Source: Chimonanthus salicifolius (lineage: Eukaryota > Streptophyta > Magnoliopsida > Laurales > Calycanthaceae). Taken from it: DNA of 64,000 bases. Below, piece by piece: positions 47,997 to 60,595 of this stretch (position 1 is its first letter; each line of letters opens with the position of its first letter). The notes under the pieces are model-generated. The model worked only from the letters and a program-made list of their open reading frames with translations. It ran no database searches and was not told where the DNA came from. The position numbers were made by a program, and so were the translations under genes. Location of the stretch: the NCBI GenBank assembly GCA_013350335.1, contig CM023539.1, positions 34,272,631-34,336,630 of the forward strand, read 5' to 3'.

Positions 47997-50900
47997 CTGT
48001 GGTTCCAAAGTGATCGAAAGTGGTTAGACATTGACAAAGAAAAAATATATTAAAACATTTGCATGGATCCAATGTTCAGAATGATGCATGCAGTCATGAA
48101 GAAAGAAAGAGCAATATAAAGGTTAGAGCTATCAAGATAAGTGGGAGATCACCCATTCTCCTCTATTTAGTAGTCCATTTCAACTTATATTTTTTAAGGT
48201 AAGAACATTTCAACACTTTATACTAGTGATTTTAGGGTAGTTCGTTAGAAATTGAAAAACCAGTGAAAATAAATTTTAGGACCCACTTTGCTGGGGTTTG
48301 ATGTAAAGAAGACCGTATGAATAATTTTTGTATAAAGTTTCACCTCTATCTGATGGATGAATCTTATTGGAATACCTACATAATATTGAATGATTGAGAT
48401 AGAATAGATGTTTGGTGTAGAATTATGACCAGAATATAGAACACATTTGCATGGATCCAATGTTCACAAATGATGCATGCAGCCATGAAAAAGAAAAGCA
48501 TATATAAATATCAAGATAAGAGGGAGGAGACATCAACAGTAGTGTAATGTAAGAACATTTCACCACTCTATACTAATGTTTTAAGGGGCAGTTTTTTAGA
48601 AATTTCCTTTATACTACACCCAAAAAATCGTAGTCCAAAACTTGGAAACTCCAACTTGTTTAAGTGCCAAATTATGGTTCATATATATTATGAAAAAGAA
48701 AAAAAATAAAGAAAAATTGGAAGTAACTCTTAAGATTCGAAATTAGGTCTGGTTATCAAAACAGTACATGTATCTTGTCATAATGACACAAGCCCTTGGC
48801 ACATTAAGAATGTGTTCTCACTATTCTTCTGCTTCGTCTTCCCTAATCTTGCCTACATTGAGCAAGGGAGAGGGGTCTCCTGTAGGTTTTCTTTTTTAAT
48901 AGTAGGGGTCTCCTGTGGGTGAATGAACATTTCTCCAAATTTAGGTGAAAATGGAGTCAGAAGGGACTTGTCCCTTCTAGTCAGCCAACTACCAAATCGG
49001 TGGCTTGGGGCTAGCAAAATATTGTAACAAGCACAATATTTACTAGATTTATGATTTCATCATCAATAGTTGAGTTACGCAAGAAGCCTATGATATTTGT
49101 GCATGAAACTTATCACTCAGAGAGAGAGATGAAACTTATTGGAAGACCTGCATAACATTGGATGAGAGAGATAATAACTATTTGGTGATCCAAAACCATC
49201 ATATAATCAGCTGACCCGAAACTTTAAGGTGATCATTCTGCCTAGCAATGATGAACTAATTATGTTTTAAAAAGCCAATCTAACCCCAACTCTGCATTTG
49301 AAGAGACTTCATTATATTAAATTTCTTGGTTAAATTCATATGCCACTTGAAGAGTTGCACATCTAATTCTTGGTCTATAAAATTAGTTAAGCACATGTGA
49401 TAGATTTGATTAGTTTCGGTAGTCTAGATATTTTGGAACCAGCCAATGTAATTAAAAGAAGGCAGGTGTTGGATGGAGTAGGAATTCTTGCCCATCCAAA
49501 TGTCGATGCACACTACCCTAAGTATTGAATACATCATCAAAGTGACCCCTACAACTGAATTGAAAACATCAAAATGGTGATAAAATTACCCTCTTTTTAT
49601 TGTTAAGTTTTAGGGCATTGAAAATCATACTTGAAGTAGTTTTTCAATCATTCTAGTTTTTTTGTGTGCACTAATTCAAACATGGATATTTGCAATCAAA
49701 GCATCTCAAATGGTTGGATGCACAGGTAAATAGACTAGTAAGACATGCTTTTTTGCTACAAACAGAGAATAAAAAAAGGAGAATTTGTTTGACACTGGTA
49801 CTTCTACTAACATGGGGCACCATCACTATTTTGCCCTTCATTTTATTGCAATAAATTAGAAAATTGAAAGGATAAAATAGGAATATTATCAATTTATCGC
49901 TAAGAAAAGAAGGGCAAAATGGGGACAATGCCCCCATGTTGTTAATACCGGTGTGCCCAAATCAGTGAAGCTTGAGACCCATCTCAGGTCTTTTCCTCCA
50001 GGATCTATGCACAATTCTTTCCATTAAATAAAATGATACAGCATTTAAAACATAATATACATAGGCCAAATCTATAAATTCATTCACATGATATTGAGAA
50101 TATGAGGATTAGTTGATCCCTTATATTATATAACCCGTTTCTTTTTAGTGTTGAACCCGCTTCTAAAAATTCAAAAAACCCTATTCACTGTCATAATTTC
50201 CCATAAAAGGAAATTAATAGAACTGTGGAAAAGCTTAACAAGAACTAGAATAAGCGAAAACCATAGAATAGAAGTGGAGGTGTGTTTAAATAACCTAACC
50301 AATGTAAACGGAATTATCAAATATTGGACATATTTTTTTTTTGAAATAATGACAATGTAAGCGACACTAACAACACAGATAAATGGAAAAGATCTATAGA
50401 TGATAATTGAAGTGCAACAAATGACAACAAACTCCAAGTTCATTATAATCCCAACTTACCTCAGTAGTGAGATTGTCAACTGAATTAATGGAAAGCCCAC
50501 CACTTAATAAATTTCTTCCATGAATGTTAGGATCATTGAGAGTCACTCCAGTTGATGTACGTCCCTCTACATTGTTAGCCCCTTCAAAAACAAAAAATGT
50601 ATACTAAGTACCTAGAAAAAATAGCATTAAAAAGTAGAAGAAAAAAAAGAGATGGATCTATACAGGACATAGTAAAACATCCCTTTTAAACATGGATACA
50701 AGAGGAATATAAAACTGTTTATAGAGAGAGATACTATTTGGGTATTGTAAACAAGTGTTTCCTTAGTAGTCCTACTTGTTCTATGAATCGTTCATTAACT
50801 CTCACAACTCACTATCCTTGACTTGAAGATGACAATAGATGCAATTTGTCTGCAACACAATCGAGGCAGTCATTCAAGGTGTGTTTGGATTGCATTTTTA

Positions 50901-53286
50901 ACAAAAGATGATAGGAAAAATATTTGTAAAGAGACTCTCTTTCTTTACAAGAAGGCATGTTTATAGAATTCGACTAAACAGGTGACAAGTGACTACAAAA
51001 GTTGGGGTATTAAATAATGTGGCATAATGTCATCCAATTTTCTTTCTAAAAAATAGCCACATATGTACAAGGGAATATTTCTAGATTGTCCCATATTCTC
51101 CCAACACAAACAGACCAACTCTTTTCTTTTACCACTAAATAACTTTAGTGCATTTAAATTAGTCCAATAGATGTTAGGGTCCTAGACATGTTCATTCTAT
51201 TTCTGGTAAAAGTTGTTCTGTTTCTTCTATTGATTTCTTGTATGACCCTTTTTTTCAATTTCTTTTCTTTTTAGATGCAGTCATGTTATAAAGCATTTCA
51301 CATGCTTACTCTTTTTCCATAATATGATATGGTTCTAACATGAAAATGTTCTTCTATGACAACAGCAGCAAATATCTCTCAAACAGTTTTTCCCCTCATT
51401 TGAAGCAAAACAGCATGACCATCAAAGGAAAATGGATTTACCATTCATGAATCCATTCCATTTTTCTCTCCTAAAAGGAAAATCTAACTATCCCAAGACT
51501 TCGTGAATGTAGATCTTGACTCTTGAATGATCTTCTCATACCACTTGGTTTTGATATTACAAACAATCTCACAAAGAAAAAAAGAAATAAATCCATCTAA
51601 GAAGATTTCCATACAGTAGCCAAAGAAAAAAAAATTGTATTTTCATGTCAATGAAAACATGAAAAGGTTGGAGGGGGCAATGCTCTCTCAAGTATGTTAG
51701 ATACACGGCAAGCAACATCGACTCATTGTCAAAAGTAGGTATAGATATAAGTGATTCTTTTGTTGAATTCTTGTAATCTTTTGTACATTTGTCGTTAACA
51801 TATTATCTCTCCTATATTGTTATCTTGTAATTCTCATTAATACATTTTGACTATTTCAAAATGAAAAATAACATGTTCAAGTGAACGAGAATTAGTATAC
51901 ATTGTTGCAAGTTTGAAATAGGTACCTGAGCGACCTTGATGTAGGACTGAGTCATCATTGAGGACTATCATCATATGGTTCCGCCTGCCGTCGTATCTAA
52001 CCTTTATAAAACAAGATAAACATAAACAAAATTGTTAAAAATCTAAGCAACAAAAGGAGAAAAAACAACAAAAACATGAGGGAATATAGATATAATGTAG
52101 ATATAATATTTTTTAGATAGAACCTAAAAATGATTAAAGATACATAAGAATGCATAAATCCTCCACAAATTTCAATCATAGAAATGTTTAGAATTTTTTT
52201 TTTGCGAAAATCTGAAATGCACATCTTGACAAGTAAAACACACTTCTGAAATGGTATCAACGTAATGAATATAGGGGAAAAAAGAAAATAGAAAAATAAA
52301 GAAAAAATGCAGACATATGCAAGGGGAACAGAAACACATACAAATGTAGAAATATTTAAACAAAAGGATGAAAAAAAAAAATATAACAGAAATATTAGAA
52401 TAAAAAAAAAGCAAGAAAATCCCATTTAGATGGAAAAATCTTGAAGCAAATATTAATAAGAAAAATAGCTAAAACCCATAAAAGGGAAAATTCTACAAAT
52501 GTAGAAACATATCTCGCAAAAAGCAGGAATCCTTGTACAAAATCAGCACATATCTTTTTTCTCTAAATTAAATTGACACATTCATGCAATAAAAAAAGCC
52601 AAAAAAAAAAAAAATAATTATGCACTTTATAACATCGACAGTTATAAGAAAGCCTACAAACACAATGAAAAATAAATGCAGAATTATTTTGCCCAAGAAT
52701 AGGAAGCAGAAATAAATAAAAAAACCCTAAACAAAATCGACCTACATGAATCAAGCGAAAACAAAAGGCAAAAAATGAAAACTAAAAATTAGTCAGAATC
52801 CTCAGAAAAGAACAATAAATTATCAGTAGCATGGATGAAAAAAAACCCTCAAAAAATACAGAAATCTTTATGAAACTCTATAAACATGAAATTAAAGAGT
52901 CCCAAAAGATGGACCCAATAGAAACTAGAAATTCAGAAATCAAAATCCTCTTAAAGAAGAAGAAGAAAAAGAAAACCCCTAACCTAAATTAAGCAATGTC
53001 ATACAATAAAAACAAGAAACAATGAAAAGTAACGAATAACACAAGATAGTCATCTCACTTGTCTTGTCTGTGTTGGAATGGTGATCAAAACCACATCATC
53101 AATGACATGAAAGTTGAGAGGTACATTGGGCCTTCCATTTGGATATGAACCCAAGTTTCTTCTGCCCAATTGCTGGCTGCGTGATCCACCAAAGGCACCT
53201 GCCATTGCCTGCCGTTGCCGGGCATTCAGGTAAAAGTTGTGTGGAGAAACCCCAACAGAATCTCGTTGATGCGGCCTCGAAGACAT
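47799..53286 (-). CDS. RNF4-like RING-finger E3 ubiquitin ligase, copy B
   Basis: Same four-exon structure as copy A: 53059-53286, 51926-52001, 50460-50581 and 47799-47996, giving 207 residues. All splice signals are intact and the one indel in coding sequence is a 3-bp in-frame loss in exon 1. The RING exon protein is identical to copy A (three silent differences). By contrast, exon 1 has 11 replacement and 2 silent differences, and exon 2 has 8 replacement and 1 silent in 76 bp. Both SUMO-interaction-like cores remain (VVLITI, MIVLNDD), but exon 2 loses one acidic residue after the core. It is probably functional, perhaps diverging in substrate choice; that is inference. Confidence 0.83.
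50878..51116. mobile_element. MITE candidate in intron 2, copy B
   Basis: Orthologue of 41283-41525 after the duplication. The right end, CAAACAGACC, has one change from the inverted repeat. Confidence 0.5.
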
Positions 53287-53700
53287 CTTGACCTAAATAC
53301 AGATGACAAAACCCAAATCAGAAAATAATTGGAGAAAAAGAAAAAAGAATTGTCTTCCCCTTGAATTTTAGGGGGACGAATTCAAAACCAGCTTTGAACA
53401 AAATGAAAGAGAAATGGGGATAGATTTTGTATGGCGATCGCTAAAATCCTCGCTGTGAGAAAGAGAGAAGGAGATCGAAAGCCAGAGAGCTTTAGATCTT
53501 CCCACAAAGAGAGAGTTTTGTATCTTTCTTCGAGTTTGAGAGTAGGAGAAAGAGGGAGAGACAGTCTGAGAGCTTTCGATTTCGATGTTTCTGAGAGATC
53601 GAGATTGGGAGGAATGGAAGTTGCCGTTTTCTGTCTATTTGAAGGAAAATGAATCAACGCGCGTTTTCAATCGTAGCCGTCAATACCACGTGGCCTTTTC
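53287..53700 (-). promoter_or_regulatory. Leader and core promoter region of copy B
   Basis: Collinear with 43705-44100, but the TATA-like box reads TTCAAATAGA on the minus strand. A 12-bp stretch in the leader (near 53602) is also present only here. Confidence 0.35.
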
Positions 53701-54583
53701 AATCGTAAATTTTGAATTTCAAAATAAGATCAAATACGCGTTGGTCTGAATTTTCAGTTTATAAAGTTGTAATTAGAGATTTAAAATTTCATGAGAAACA
53801 TTCACAAAACCCAGCAACAATCTCAAAGTAAAATATTTAAATATTTAAAATTTAAATCGTAGCCGTTTTTTTCCTTTATTATTTTGTTGATAGTTTCTTC
53901 ATTAAAAATATTTAAATTTTAATTTGCACTACAAGATCTATATCAATAAAGCTTCGCACTTTATAAAATTATTTTAATTATATTAATCAAGATAGTTATT
54001 AAGGTATTTAATCTTGCTTAGACTTTTCAAATAACCTAATCATATTGAGTCAATGTCATCTTCAGATAGAGTTTAAAAATCTAAATATCAAAAAATAATT
54101 TAAAGTCATTAAAATCTAAAAAGTTTTACTATACAATTTCATTAATTGAATTAAAGTAAATTTTGAATTCTTATTATTATATTCAAACATTTCTAGCGAA
54201 CTCATTACATAAGGCTTAGGTAGACTGATTCAACAAGAAACTAGATCACTTAAGAGTTCCACTTGGGGTAGGAACAAACCAAAATTGAAGGGATTTGTTT
54301 ATTACCTTTCTTTATTCATAAAAGGTAATGCAATTTATGCATTAAAAAGTAATGCAATTTATGCATGCAGTCTATACAAGTCCTACTAAGACGGGGCAGG
54401 TCAAGCCCTAACTCAATTTATGCTAGGGGCCTTCCCTACTTGGTTAAGAAGGTAAGTTTGTCAAGTTAGTGTAAGATGCAGAAATTACAAATATAGGGCA
54501 TCTTCTCGTGTCTAAATTATTTCAATTTGGGTCTGGTACTTAAATAATAAATAAAGGCCCAAATGGCTTTCGGGTTTTTGAAC

Positions 54584-54737
54584 TGTAACACCCACCACCC
54601 ACCTCGAAATCCCACATCAATTGTGAGGTAGGTAGGGTGGGAGTTTATACGATAGAAGTTCCCCTTCCCTTGTGTGAGGCCTTTTGGGTCTGACCACGTG
54701 GGCCATAGTCCAAAGTAAAATCGTACCGGTTGAGTAG
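54584..54737 (+). mobile_element. TRIM LTR 1 of unit B, cut by the Ty3 element
   Basis: Starts TGTAACACCCACCACCC at the same place relative to the RING gene as 44941. It breaks off after GGTTGAGTAG at the Ty3 insertion. The remainder should resume after the far end of the Ty3 element. Confidence 0.85.
54733..54737. other. Predicted target-site duplication of the young Ty3 element
   Basis: AGTAG directly precedes the LTR. The matching copy would lie outside the window, near 66435 if the 5' LTR is full length. Confidence 0.5.
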
Positions 54738-56425
54738 TGTCACGCCCCGACCCGACCGGTGGGCCCGGAACGCGACTGATTTTTTTTTTTTTTTGAAAGG
54801 TAAGTAAACTAAACCACAAGCACTCTTACTGGGCCGGATCAACAGTTAGGCCCAGCGGTTACACATCAGCCCGTTAAGTGGACTCAAACATGTACCATAT
54901 GCCTGCCCCAAAGACAAAGCAAAAACAACACAACAATAACATCCACTCATAATGCGATCAACAGATACCAACATTGATTAATCAATCATAACATTGTCTA
55001 AAATGGCAACATAGCCGATTACAACATTTAAACATAAATTAAGTACCACATCCGGTACTTAATACAAAAACAACGGTTCCTAGAACCAACAAAAAGATCA
55101 GGGCATTCCTCTCCGGGGGAATCCCAAAACACTGCTTTAGCTCAAACGCCCTAAGCCTGAAAAAGAGGGTCCTCCTCCTCGGGTTCATCGCCTGAAAGGT
55201 GAGTGGTGTGAGCTAACTAGCCCAGTGAAGGATAATTAACAATGCACATTCAGCAAATAGTAAAACAGGTTAACAACAGTTAATATCACATGCTTGATAA
55301 CAGTAAGCATAATCTCAAATAAGATAATAACATCATCAACTATCAATCACTGCCATTATCCACCGTAACGCCTGCCGACTACACTGAGACCAGTATTAAG
55401 TCCCGACACGGTCAAAATACATCCTTGCAAGTACATCTCCGGCTCTTAAACGTAGCCGGTACTGACACCCTCAAGTCAGCAACTGACGACAGCATGGTCC
55501 GCCCATGGTCCAGTAGACATAAACCATCTCTCATATGGCCGATATTGGTTCAATAGCCCAGGTACGTGGAAGCAGTCTTACATACACATACGGTCAACAC
55601 CGTAATATCAAATCATCACAGCACTCTTACCATAGTGCATCATGTATAGGCACATGAGTGGGTTCATCAAAACCGAAACCACTCATTGCTCAAAATAACA
55701 CCTGTTTACAAAATCTGCAGAGTTAAGTTCCCTCACCGTGATCGTGTGGTTTCGCGGTCTCTGTCAAACAACATGCAAGTGCGCAATCAATATACATATC
55801 AGATACGTACATATACGTAGTATTTGGAAATCACACGTTTTCCCACAAAATATCCAGGGTTCATGGAAATGAGTCTCCTACTTGGTTTCTAGCCTTTTTA
55901 AATCATCCACAAGATAATAATATAATAATAAAAAGGGGCTCAGTCCAAACTCATATTGTCTTCTGGGCATTGACCAGATTGACGTATTGAGTGAGGTCTA
56001 GATCCTCGGGTCACTTCTCGGTTGTCTTCTGGATAGGACCAGAGCTGACATTTTGAGTAGGCCTCGAGGTCACCCAGTGCCCGACTATAGTGCCGGCCTG
56101 AAAGTGAATCACTCAGTTCCCGACTAATGTCGGACTGAAAGCGGATACAATAATATTTACACTATAAATAATAAGAGAAAGGGGTTAGTACAGTTTTATT
56201 TAACAAGGGGGGTATAAACCATCACATCACATAATCTAACGAAATAATAATTTTTTTTTTTTTTTGGAATAAAATAATAATATTTAATTATTTAAATATT
56301 TATTCATTTTTTTTTTCTCTGGTGGGAACCACCCTTTGAAATCATAAGCAACCATATTTTCAAATAAATTTTTTTTTTTCTTTTTTTTGGGAATAAAATA
56401 ATAATATTTAATTATTTAATTATAA

Positions 56426-56456
<31 letters not shown>

Positions 56457-57891
56457 TTTTTCCAAAGGAAACCAACCTTAAAAGCACAGCAACATTAAAA
56501 CATTTTTATTTTTATTTTTTTATTTTTTTTTTTTCATTTTTTTTTTTTCCATTTTTTTTTTTTTCTCTTTCTTCTTCCTCTTCTTCTTCCCCGTTCACTG
56601 TCTGCAACAGACAGTGAACGGCCGGTGAACAGTAAAACCGAAAATGCCAAAAGGGGTATTTTCTGGACTCGGTTTTTACATCTGACCGGTCCGATGGATT
56701 CCTCCGGGAGTCCTCTTTCCATAGGGAGAGGTTTGGAGCTCTGAAACTCAGTGAGCCATCCGATATTAACACAGGAAGCTCACTGATACGAGGAACCCTA
56801 AAATTTTCCTTAAATTTTGAAATCGTTTTTCTCACTGAAAACAAAGCCAAATTCAAAAATTTTTGATTCAAAACCGATCGAAATTGAGAGGGGAATGCAG
56901 TGGTTACCTTGGTTTCGATTCCTGGGTTGAAAATCGGGTTTTTGGAAAATAATTTCCTCTAAGTTACTGTTACAAAAGAGGGTCGGCCGGCTGGGTTTTA
57001 CACAGAGAGAAAAGGGAGAAGAGAAGGAAATTAATGGGAGTTTAAAACCGAAGGTTGAACCGGTTTTTATAGGGTTTTTCGGCCGGGAAATCCGGCACGG
57101 GCGATGGGACGCGACGACGGCGAATCGCCGGAAAATCGGGCAGCAGAGCACGCCGCACGCGGCTGACCCTGCTACAGTAACTACAGGTTTTTGGTTTTTT
57201 GCAAATCAGCCCTCCAAGTTTCCAATATTTGCAAAAAGGGCCCTATTTTGATAAAAACCTGATTTTTAACTAAAACAGTAATTTCAAAAGCTCAAAAATT
57301 TAATCCAACCTTATAGATAAGTTGGGTTTTAAAAATCTTAATCATCATAAAAATTTCAGATTTTAACTCTTATTAAAAATCATTTATTTAAATAAAATTC
57401 ATATTTTACCCATAATTACTTAATTAAACAAATGTAAAAATAACTAATTTTTAAATCTTATTTTGAAGTGAAATGAAATATCTAGATCATTTTTAAAATG
57501 GTCTACCACCAGTTACCCTTTTCTGAATTTATCTTGTTCCCGAAATTATTTAAAATAATTAAAACTCCTTTTCGGGGTTTTGACGGGCGATATTTAAATA
57601 TCATTTTCTGAAAATAATTTTATTTTAAAATCAGAAATGTAAATCCTTCATTAAGGAAAACATTATTCACCAATAATATTCACAAAATCACACAATTTAT
57701 AAAAATATACACAAGAAGTGGTAAATTACCAAAATGCCCCTCTAGCTCGACGAGCTAAATCACTGAGTTTTCGGGCTCAGATCGGGCCAAACTTGGGCTT
57801 TCCTCGAAGCCCTAACCAAAAACTTCAAGATCAACCGGTTAAACATGATTAACGAGCTAAAAACTCGCCTAATCTGGGGTAGGGTATTACA
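54738..57891 (-). repeat. 3' LTR of the young Ty3 element
   Basis: Plus-strand ends TGTCACGCC and GGTATTACA. Compared with the older LTRs in this window, the TCGGACGNTCCGA palindrome array is missing. Long T runs, an (AT)n run (56424-56449) and T/CT-rich sequence occupy 56250-56590 instead. Confidence 0.95.
57064..57071 (-). promoter_or_regulatory. LTR TATA box
   Basis: TATAAAAA on the minus strand, in CCCTATAAAAACCGG. The same position carries a TATA-like sequence in the related LTRs (near 18795 and 31330). Expected to set the start of element RNA about 30 nt further along the minus strand. Confidence 0.6.
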
Positions 57892-57905
57892 TCCTACCCC
57901 CCTAA
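57892..57905 (-). other. Polypurine tract
   Basis: TTAGGGGGGTAGGA on the minus strand, directly before the LTR start TGTAATACCC. It is the primer for plus-strand DNA synthesis. The TAG stop of pol lies within it. Confidence 0.85.
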
Positions 57906-60595
57906 AAGAAAATTTCGTCCCGAAATTTAAGACAAACACTACCTTCTTGACCTGTGAACAAGCCAGGGTACAGCTTCTGCATCGTCGATTCAGGTTCCCA
58001 CGTCTCATGTTGCACGTCGCGATGTTGCCACAGCACTCGCGCTAGAGGTATAGACTTCCTCCTGAGCTCTTGAGTCCGACGCTCTAGAATTTTGACTGGT
58101 GCTTCTTCAAAAGTTAAGTCCTCTGACACTTCAATCTCTTCAAAACTGATCACATGCGACGGGTCAGGCTCGTACTTCCTTAGCATAGACACGTGGAACG
58201 TACTATGCACTCTCTCCAAAGCCTGAGGAAGATCCAACTGATAGGCCACTTCACCTATCCTCTTCAAGATCTCAAAGGGTCCAACATATCGAGGTGATAG
58301 TTTTCTCTTGCGCCCGAACCGCTGCACTCCATGACGTGGTGCCACACGTAAGAAAACTCGGTCGCCAACTGCAAACTCCAAAGGTCGTCGCCTTTTGTCA
58401 GCATAACTCTTTTGTCTGCTCTGGGCTGTCTTGAGACGCTGTCTGATCACTTCAACTTGCTCTGACGTCTCACGCACTAGATCAGGTCCTAGTAGCGCTT
58501 TGTCTCCTACCTCTGTCCAACAAAGAGGTGACCTGCAAGGTCTGCCATACAGAGCCTCGTAGGGTGCCATCTGCACACTGGAGTGATAACTGTTGTTGTA
58601 GACGAACTCGATCAAAGGCAAGTGATCTTCCCAACTTCCCCGCATATCCATCACACAAGCCCTTAGCATATCCTCTAAAGTTTGAATGGTTCTCTCTGAC
58701 TGACCGTCCGTCTGAGGGTGAAAAGCAGTGCTAAAGCACAGCTTAGTCCCCAACTCCTCTTGCAATCCTTGCCAAAACCTTGACACGAACCTCGGGTCTC
58801 TATCAGATACAATGGATACAGGTACTCCATGCAATCTGACTATCTCCTTCAAATACAGTCTGCTTAGAGTAGCCAAGGAATCTGTCTTCTTGATCGGTAG
58901 AAAGTGAGCTGACTTCGTCAATCGATCGACTATTACCCAAATAGCGTCGTTCTTCTTAGGAGACTTAGGAAAACCAGTTACAAAATCCATCGTGATATGC
59001 TCCCACTTCCATTCAGCCACTTCCAAAGGTTGCATCTTTCCACCAGGTCGTTGATGTTCCGCCTTCACTTGTTGACAAGTTAGGCACTTGGACACAAAAT
59101 CTGCTACCTCGCGCTTCATACCTTTCCACCAGAAAAGTCGCCGCAAGTCACGATACATCTTCGTACTATCGGGATGCACCGCAAAGCGAGATCGATGAAA
59201 GTTATCAAGCACCTTTCTCCTACACTCGTCCGACTTTGGCACAAACAGTCTATCCTTGAAAGTAAGACTTCCGTCCGCTTTGATCTTCCAATCCTCTAAA
59301 GTTGCTCCTCCTGAAAGCTGAGTTGCCAACTCCTTCGCTTCTGGGTCGCTCCGTTGTCCTTCCAACACCAATCCAACTACCTCGGGTTGCAGAACCAAAC
59401 TATGGATTCTTGCTGACCCGCTTCCTTCGATCAGCTCCAGATCGTACTCGGACAGAACTTCGAGCATCTTCCATTGCAAGGATGCCATCCTCGCCACGTC
59501 GTTGTGAGACTTCCGGCTCAAGGCATCGGCCACCACGTTGGCTTTCCCCGGGTGATAGGAGAGACTGAAGTCATAATCTCCCAAGTACTCCATCCACCTA
59601 CGCTGCCTCATATTCAAGTCTTTCTGAGTGAAGATATACTTGAGACTATGGTGATCAGAAAACACATTGAACTTCTCACCATATAAGTAATGTCTCCACA
59701 ATTTCAACGAGAATACAACAGCTGCCAACTCCAAATCATGAGTCGGGTAGTTCTGCTCATGTCCCTTCAATTGCCTGGAACCATAAGCTACTACCTTCCC
59801 CTCTTGCATCAGCACACAACCCAAACCAAACTTGGACGCGTCGCAATAAACATCGTAACCTCGTCCTTGCTCGGGTATCACCAACACTGGAGACGTCGTC
59901 AACTTCTCCTTCAGCTCCTGGAATGCTTTCTCACAAGCTTCGCTCCACTCGAACTTGACGTTCTTCCTCGTCAGCCGAGTCATCGGTACCGCGATCTGAG
60001 AGAAGTGCGGGATAAACTTTCGGTAATATCCTGCTAATCCCAGAAAGCTCCGGATCTCGAACACGCTCTTGGGACTCTCCCAAGTCTTCACGGTCTCTAC
60101 CTTTGCTGGATCTACCGAGATTTCTCCTGGAGACACTACATGTCCCAGAAATTGCACTTGAGTCAACCAAAACTCACACTTGCTCAGCTTAGCGAACAGC
60201 TGATGCTCCCGAAGAGTCTGAAGAACAATCCGCAGATGACGCTCATGCTCCTCTTCTGATGACGAAAAGATCAAGATATCGTCGATGAAGACTATCACGA
60301 ACTCTCGCAGATACGGTCGAAATACCCGATTCATCAAGTCCATGAACATGGCTGGTGCGTTCGTCAAACCGAAAGGCATCACAACAAACTCGTACAAGCC
60401 ATACTGCGTCCGAAAAGCAGTCTTCGGAATGTCCTCCTCTCGAATCCGCAACTGATGGTAACCCGACCTCAAATCGATTTTCGAAAAACACTTCGATCCC
60501 CTCAAAAGATCAAAGAGGTCGTCTATTCTAGGCAACGGATACTTGTTCTTAATAGTTACCTGGTTAAGCCGCCGGTAATCTATACACATCCTCAT
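57902..60595 (-). CDS. pol: Ty3 Pol: reverse transcriptase, RNase H, integrase, chromodomain
   Basis: An 897-codon frame continuing the gag-protease frame after one in-frame TAG. Reverse transcriptase occupies the first 200 or so residues, with the catalytic FIDD at 103-106. RNase H has D252, E289 and D314 in the usual contexts (YCDAS, DLEL, FSDHH). Integrase shows the zinc finger (H467, H474, C504, C507), the catalytic triad D537, D598, E634 (35 residues between the last two) and the GPF motif at 772-774. A chromodomain at about 829-880 (VKILERR...HETWEPE) precedes the end and would guide insertion to chromatin. The N-terminal part of the RT domain lies upstream of the TAG. All catalytic residues seen are intact, yet the stop should prevent a full Gag-Pol. 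Confidence 0.95.
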   Translation of the reverse strand: MRMCIDYRRLNQVTIKNKYPLPRIDDLFDLLRGSKCFSKIDLRSGYHQLRIREEDIPKTAFRTQYGLYEFVVMPFGLTNAPAMFMDLMNRVFRPYLREFVIVFIDDILIFSSSEEEHERHLRIVLQTLREHQLFAKLSKCEFWLTQVQFLGHVVSPGEISVDPAKVETVKTWESPKSVFEIRSFLGLAGYYRKFIPHFSQIAVPMTRLTRKNVKFEWSEACEKAFQELKEKLTTSPVLVIPEQGRGYDVYCDASKFGLGCVLMQEGKVVAYGSRQLKGHEQNYPTHDLELAAVVFSLKLWRHYLYGEKFNVFSDHHSLKYIFTQKDLNMRQRRWMEYLGDYDFSLSYHPGKANVVADALSRKSHNDVARMASLQWKMLEVLSEYDLELIEGSGSARIHSLVLQPEVVGLVLEGQRSDPEAKELATQLSGGATLEDWKIKADGSLTFKDRLFVPKSDECRRKVLDNFHRSRFAVHPDSTKMYRDLRRLFWWKGMKREVADFVSKCLTCQQVKAEHQRPGGKMQPLEVAEWKWEHITMDFVTGFPKSPKKNDAIWVIVDRLTKSAHFLPIKKTDSLATLSRLYLKEIVRLHGVPVSIVSDRDPRFVSRFWQGLQEELGTKLCFSTAFHPQTDGQSERTIQTLEDMLRACVMDMRGSWEDHLPLIEFVYNNSYHSSVQMAPYEALYGRPCRSPLCWTEVGDKALLGPDLVRETSEQVEVIRQRLKTAQSRQKSYADKRRRPLEFAVGDRVFLRVAPRHGVQRFGRKRKLSPRYVGPFEILKRIGEVAYQLDLPQALERVHSTFHVSMLRKYEPDPSHVISFEEIEVSEDLTFEEAPVKILERRTQELRRKSIPLARVLWQHRDVQHETWEPESTMQKLYPGLFTGQEGSVCLKFRDEIFF

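Larger units (their letters stand above)
47122..54737. repeat. Segmental tandem duplication, unit B (visible part)
   Basis: Collinear with 37334 to about 45095 of unit A, with scattered substitutions and small indels. It is interrupted at 54738 by the young Ty3 element. The rest should lie beyond the window. Confidence 0.85.

Noticed and set aside
56512..56871. 119-residue lysine/glutamate-rich frame
   Set aside because: It lies inside the Ty3 LTR and reads through T-run and CTT repeats; low complexity with no independent support.
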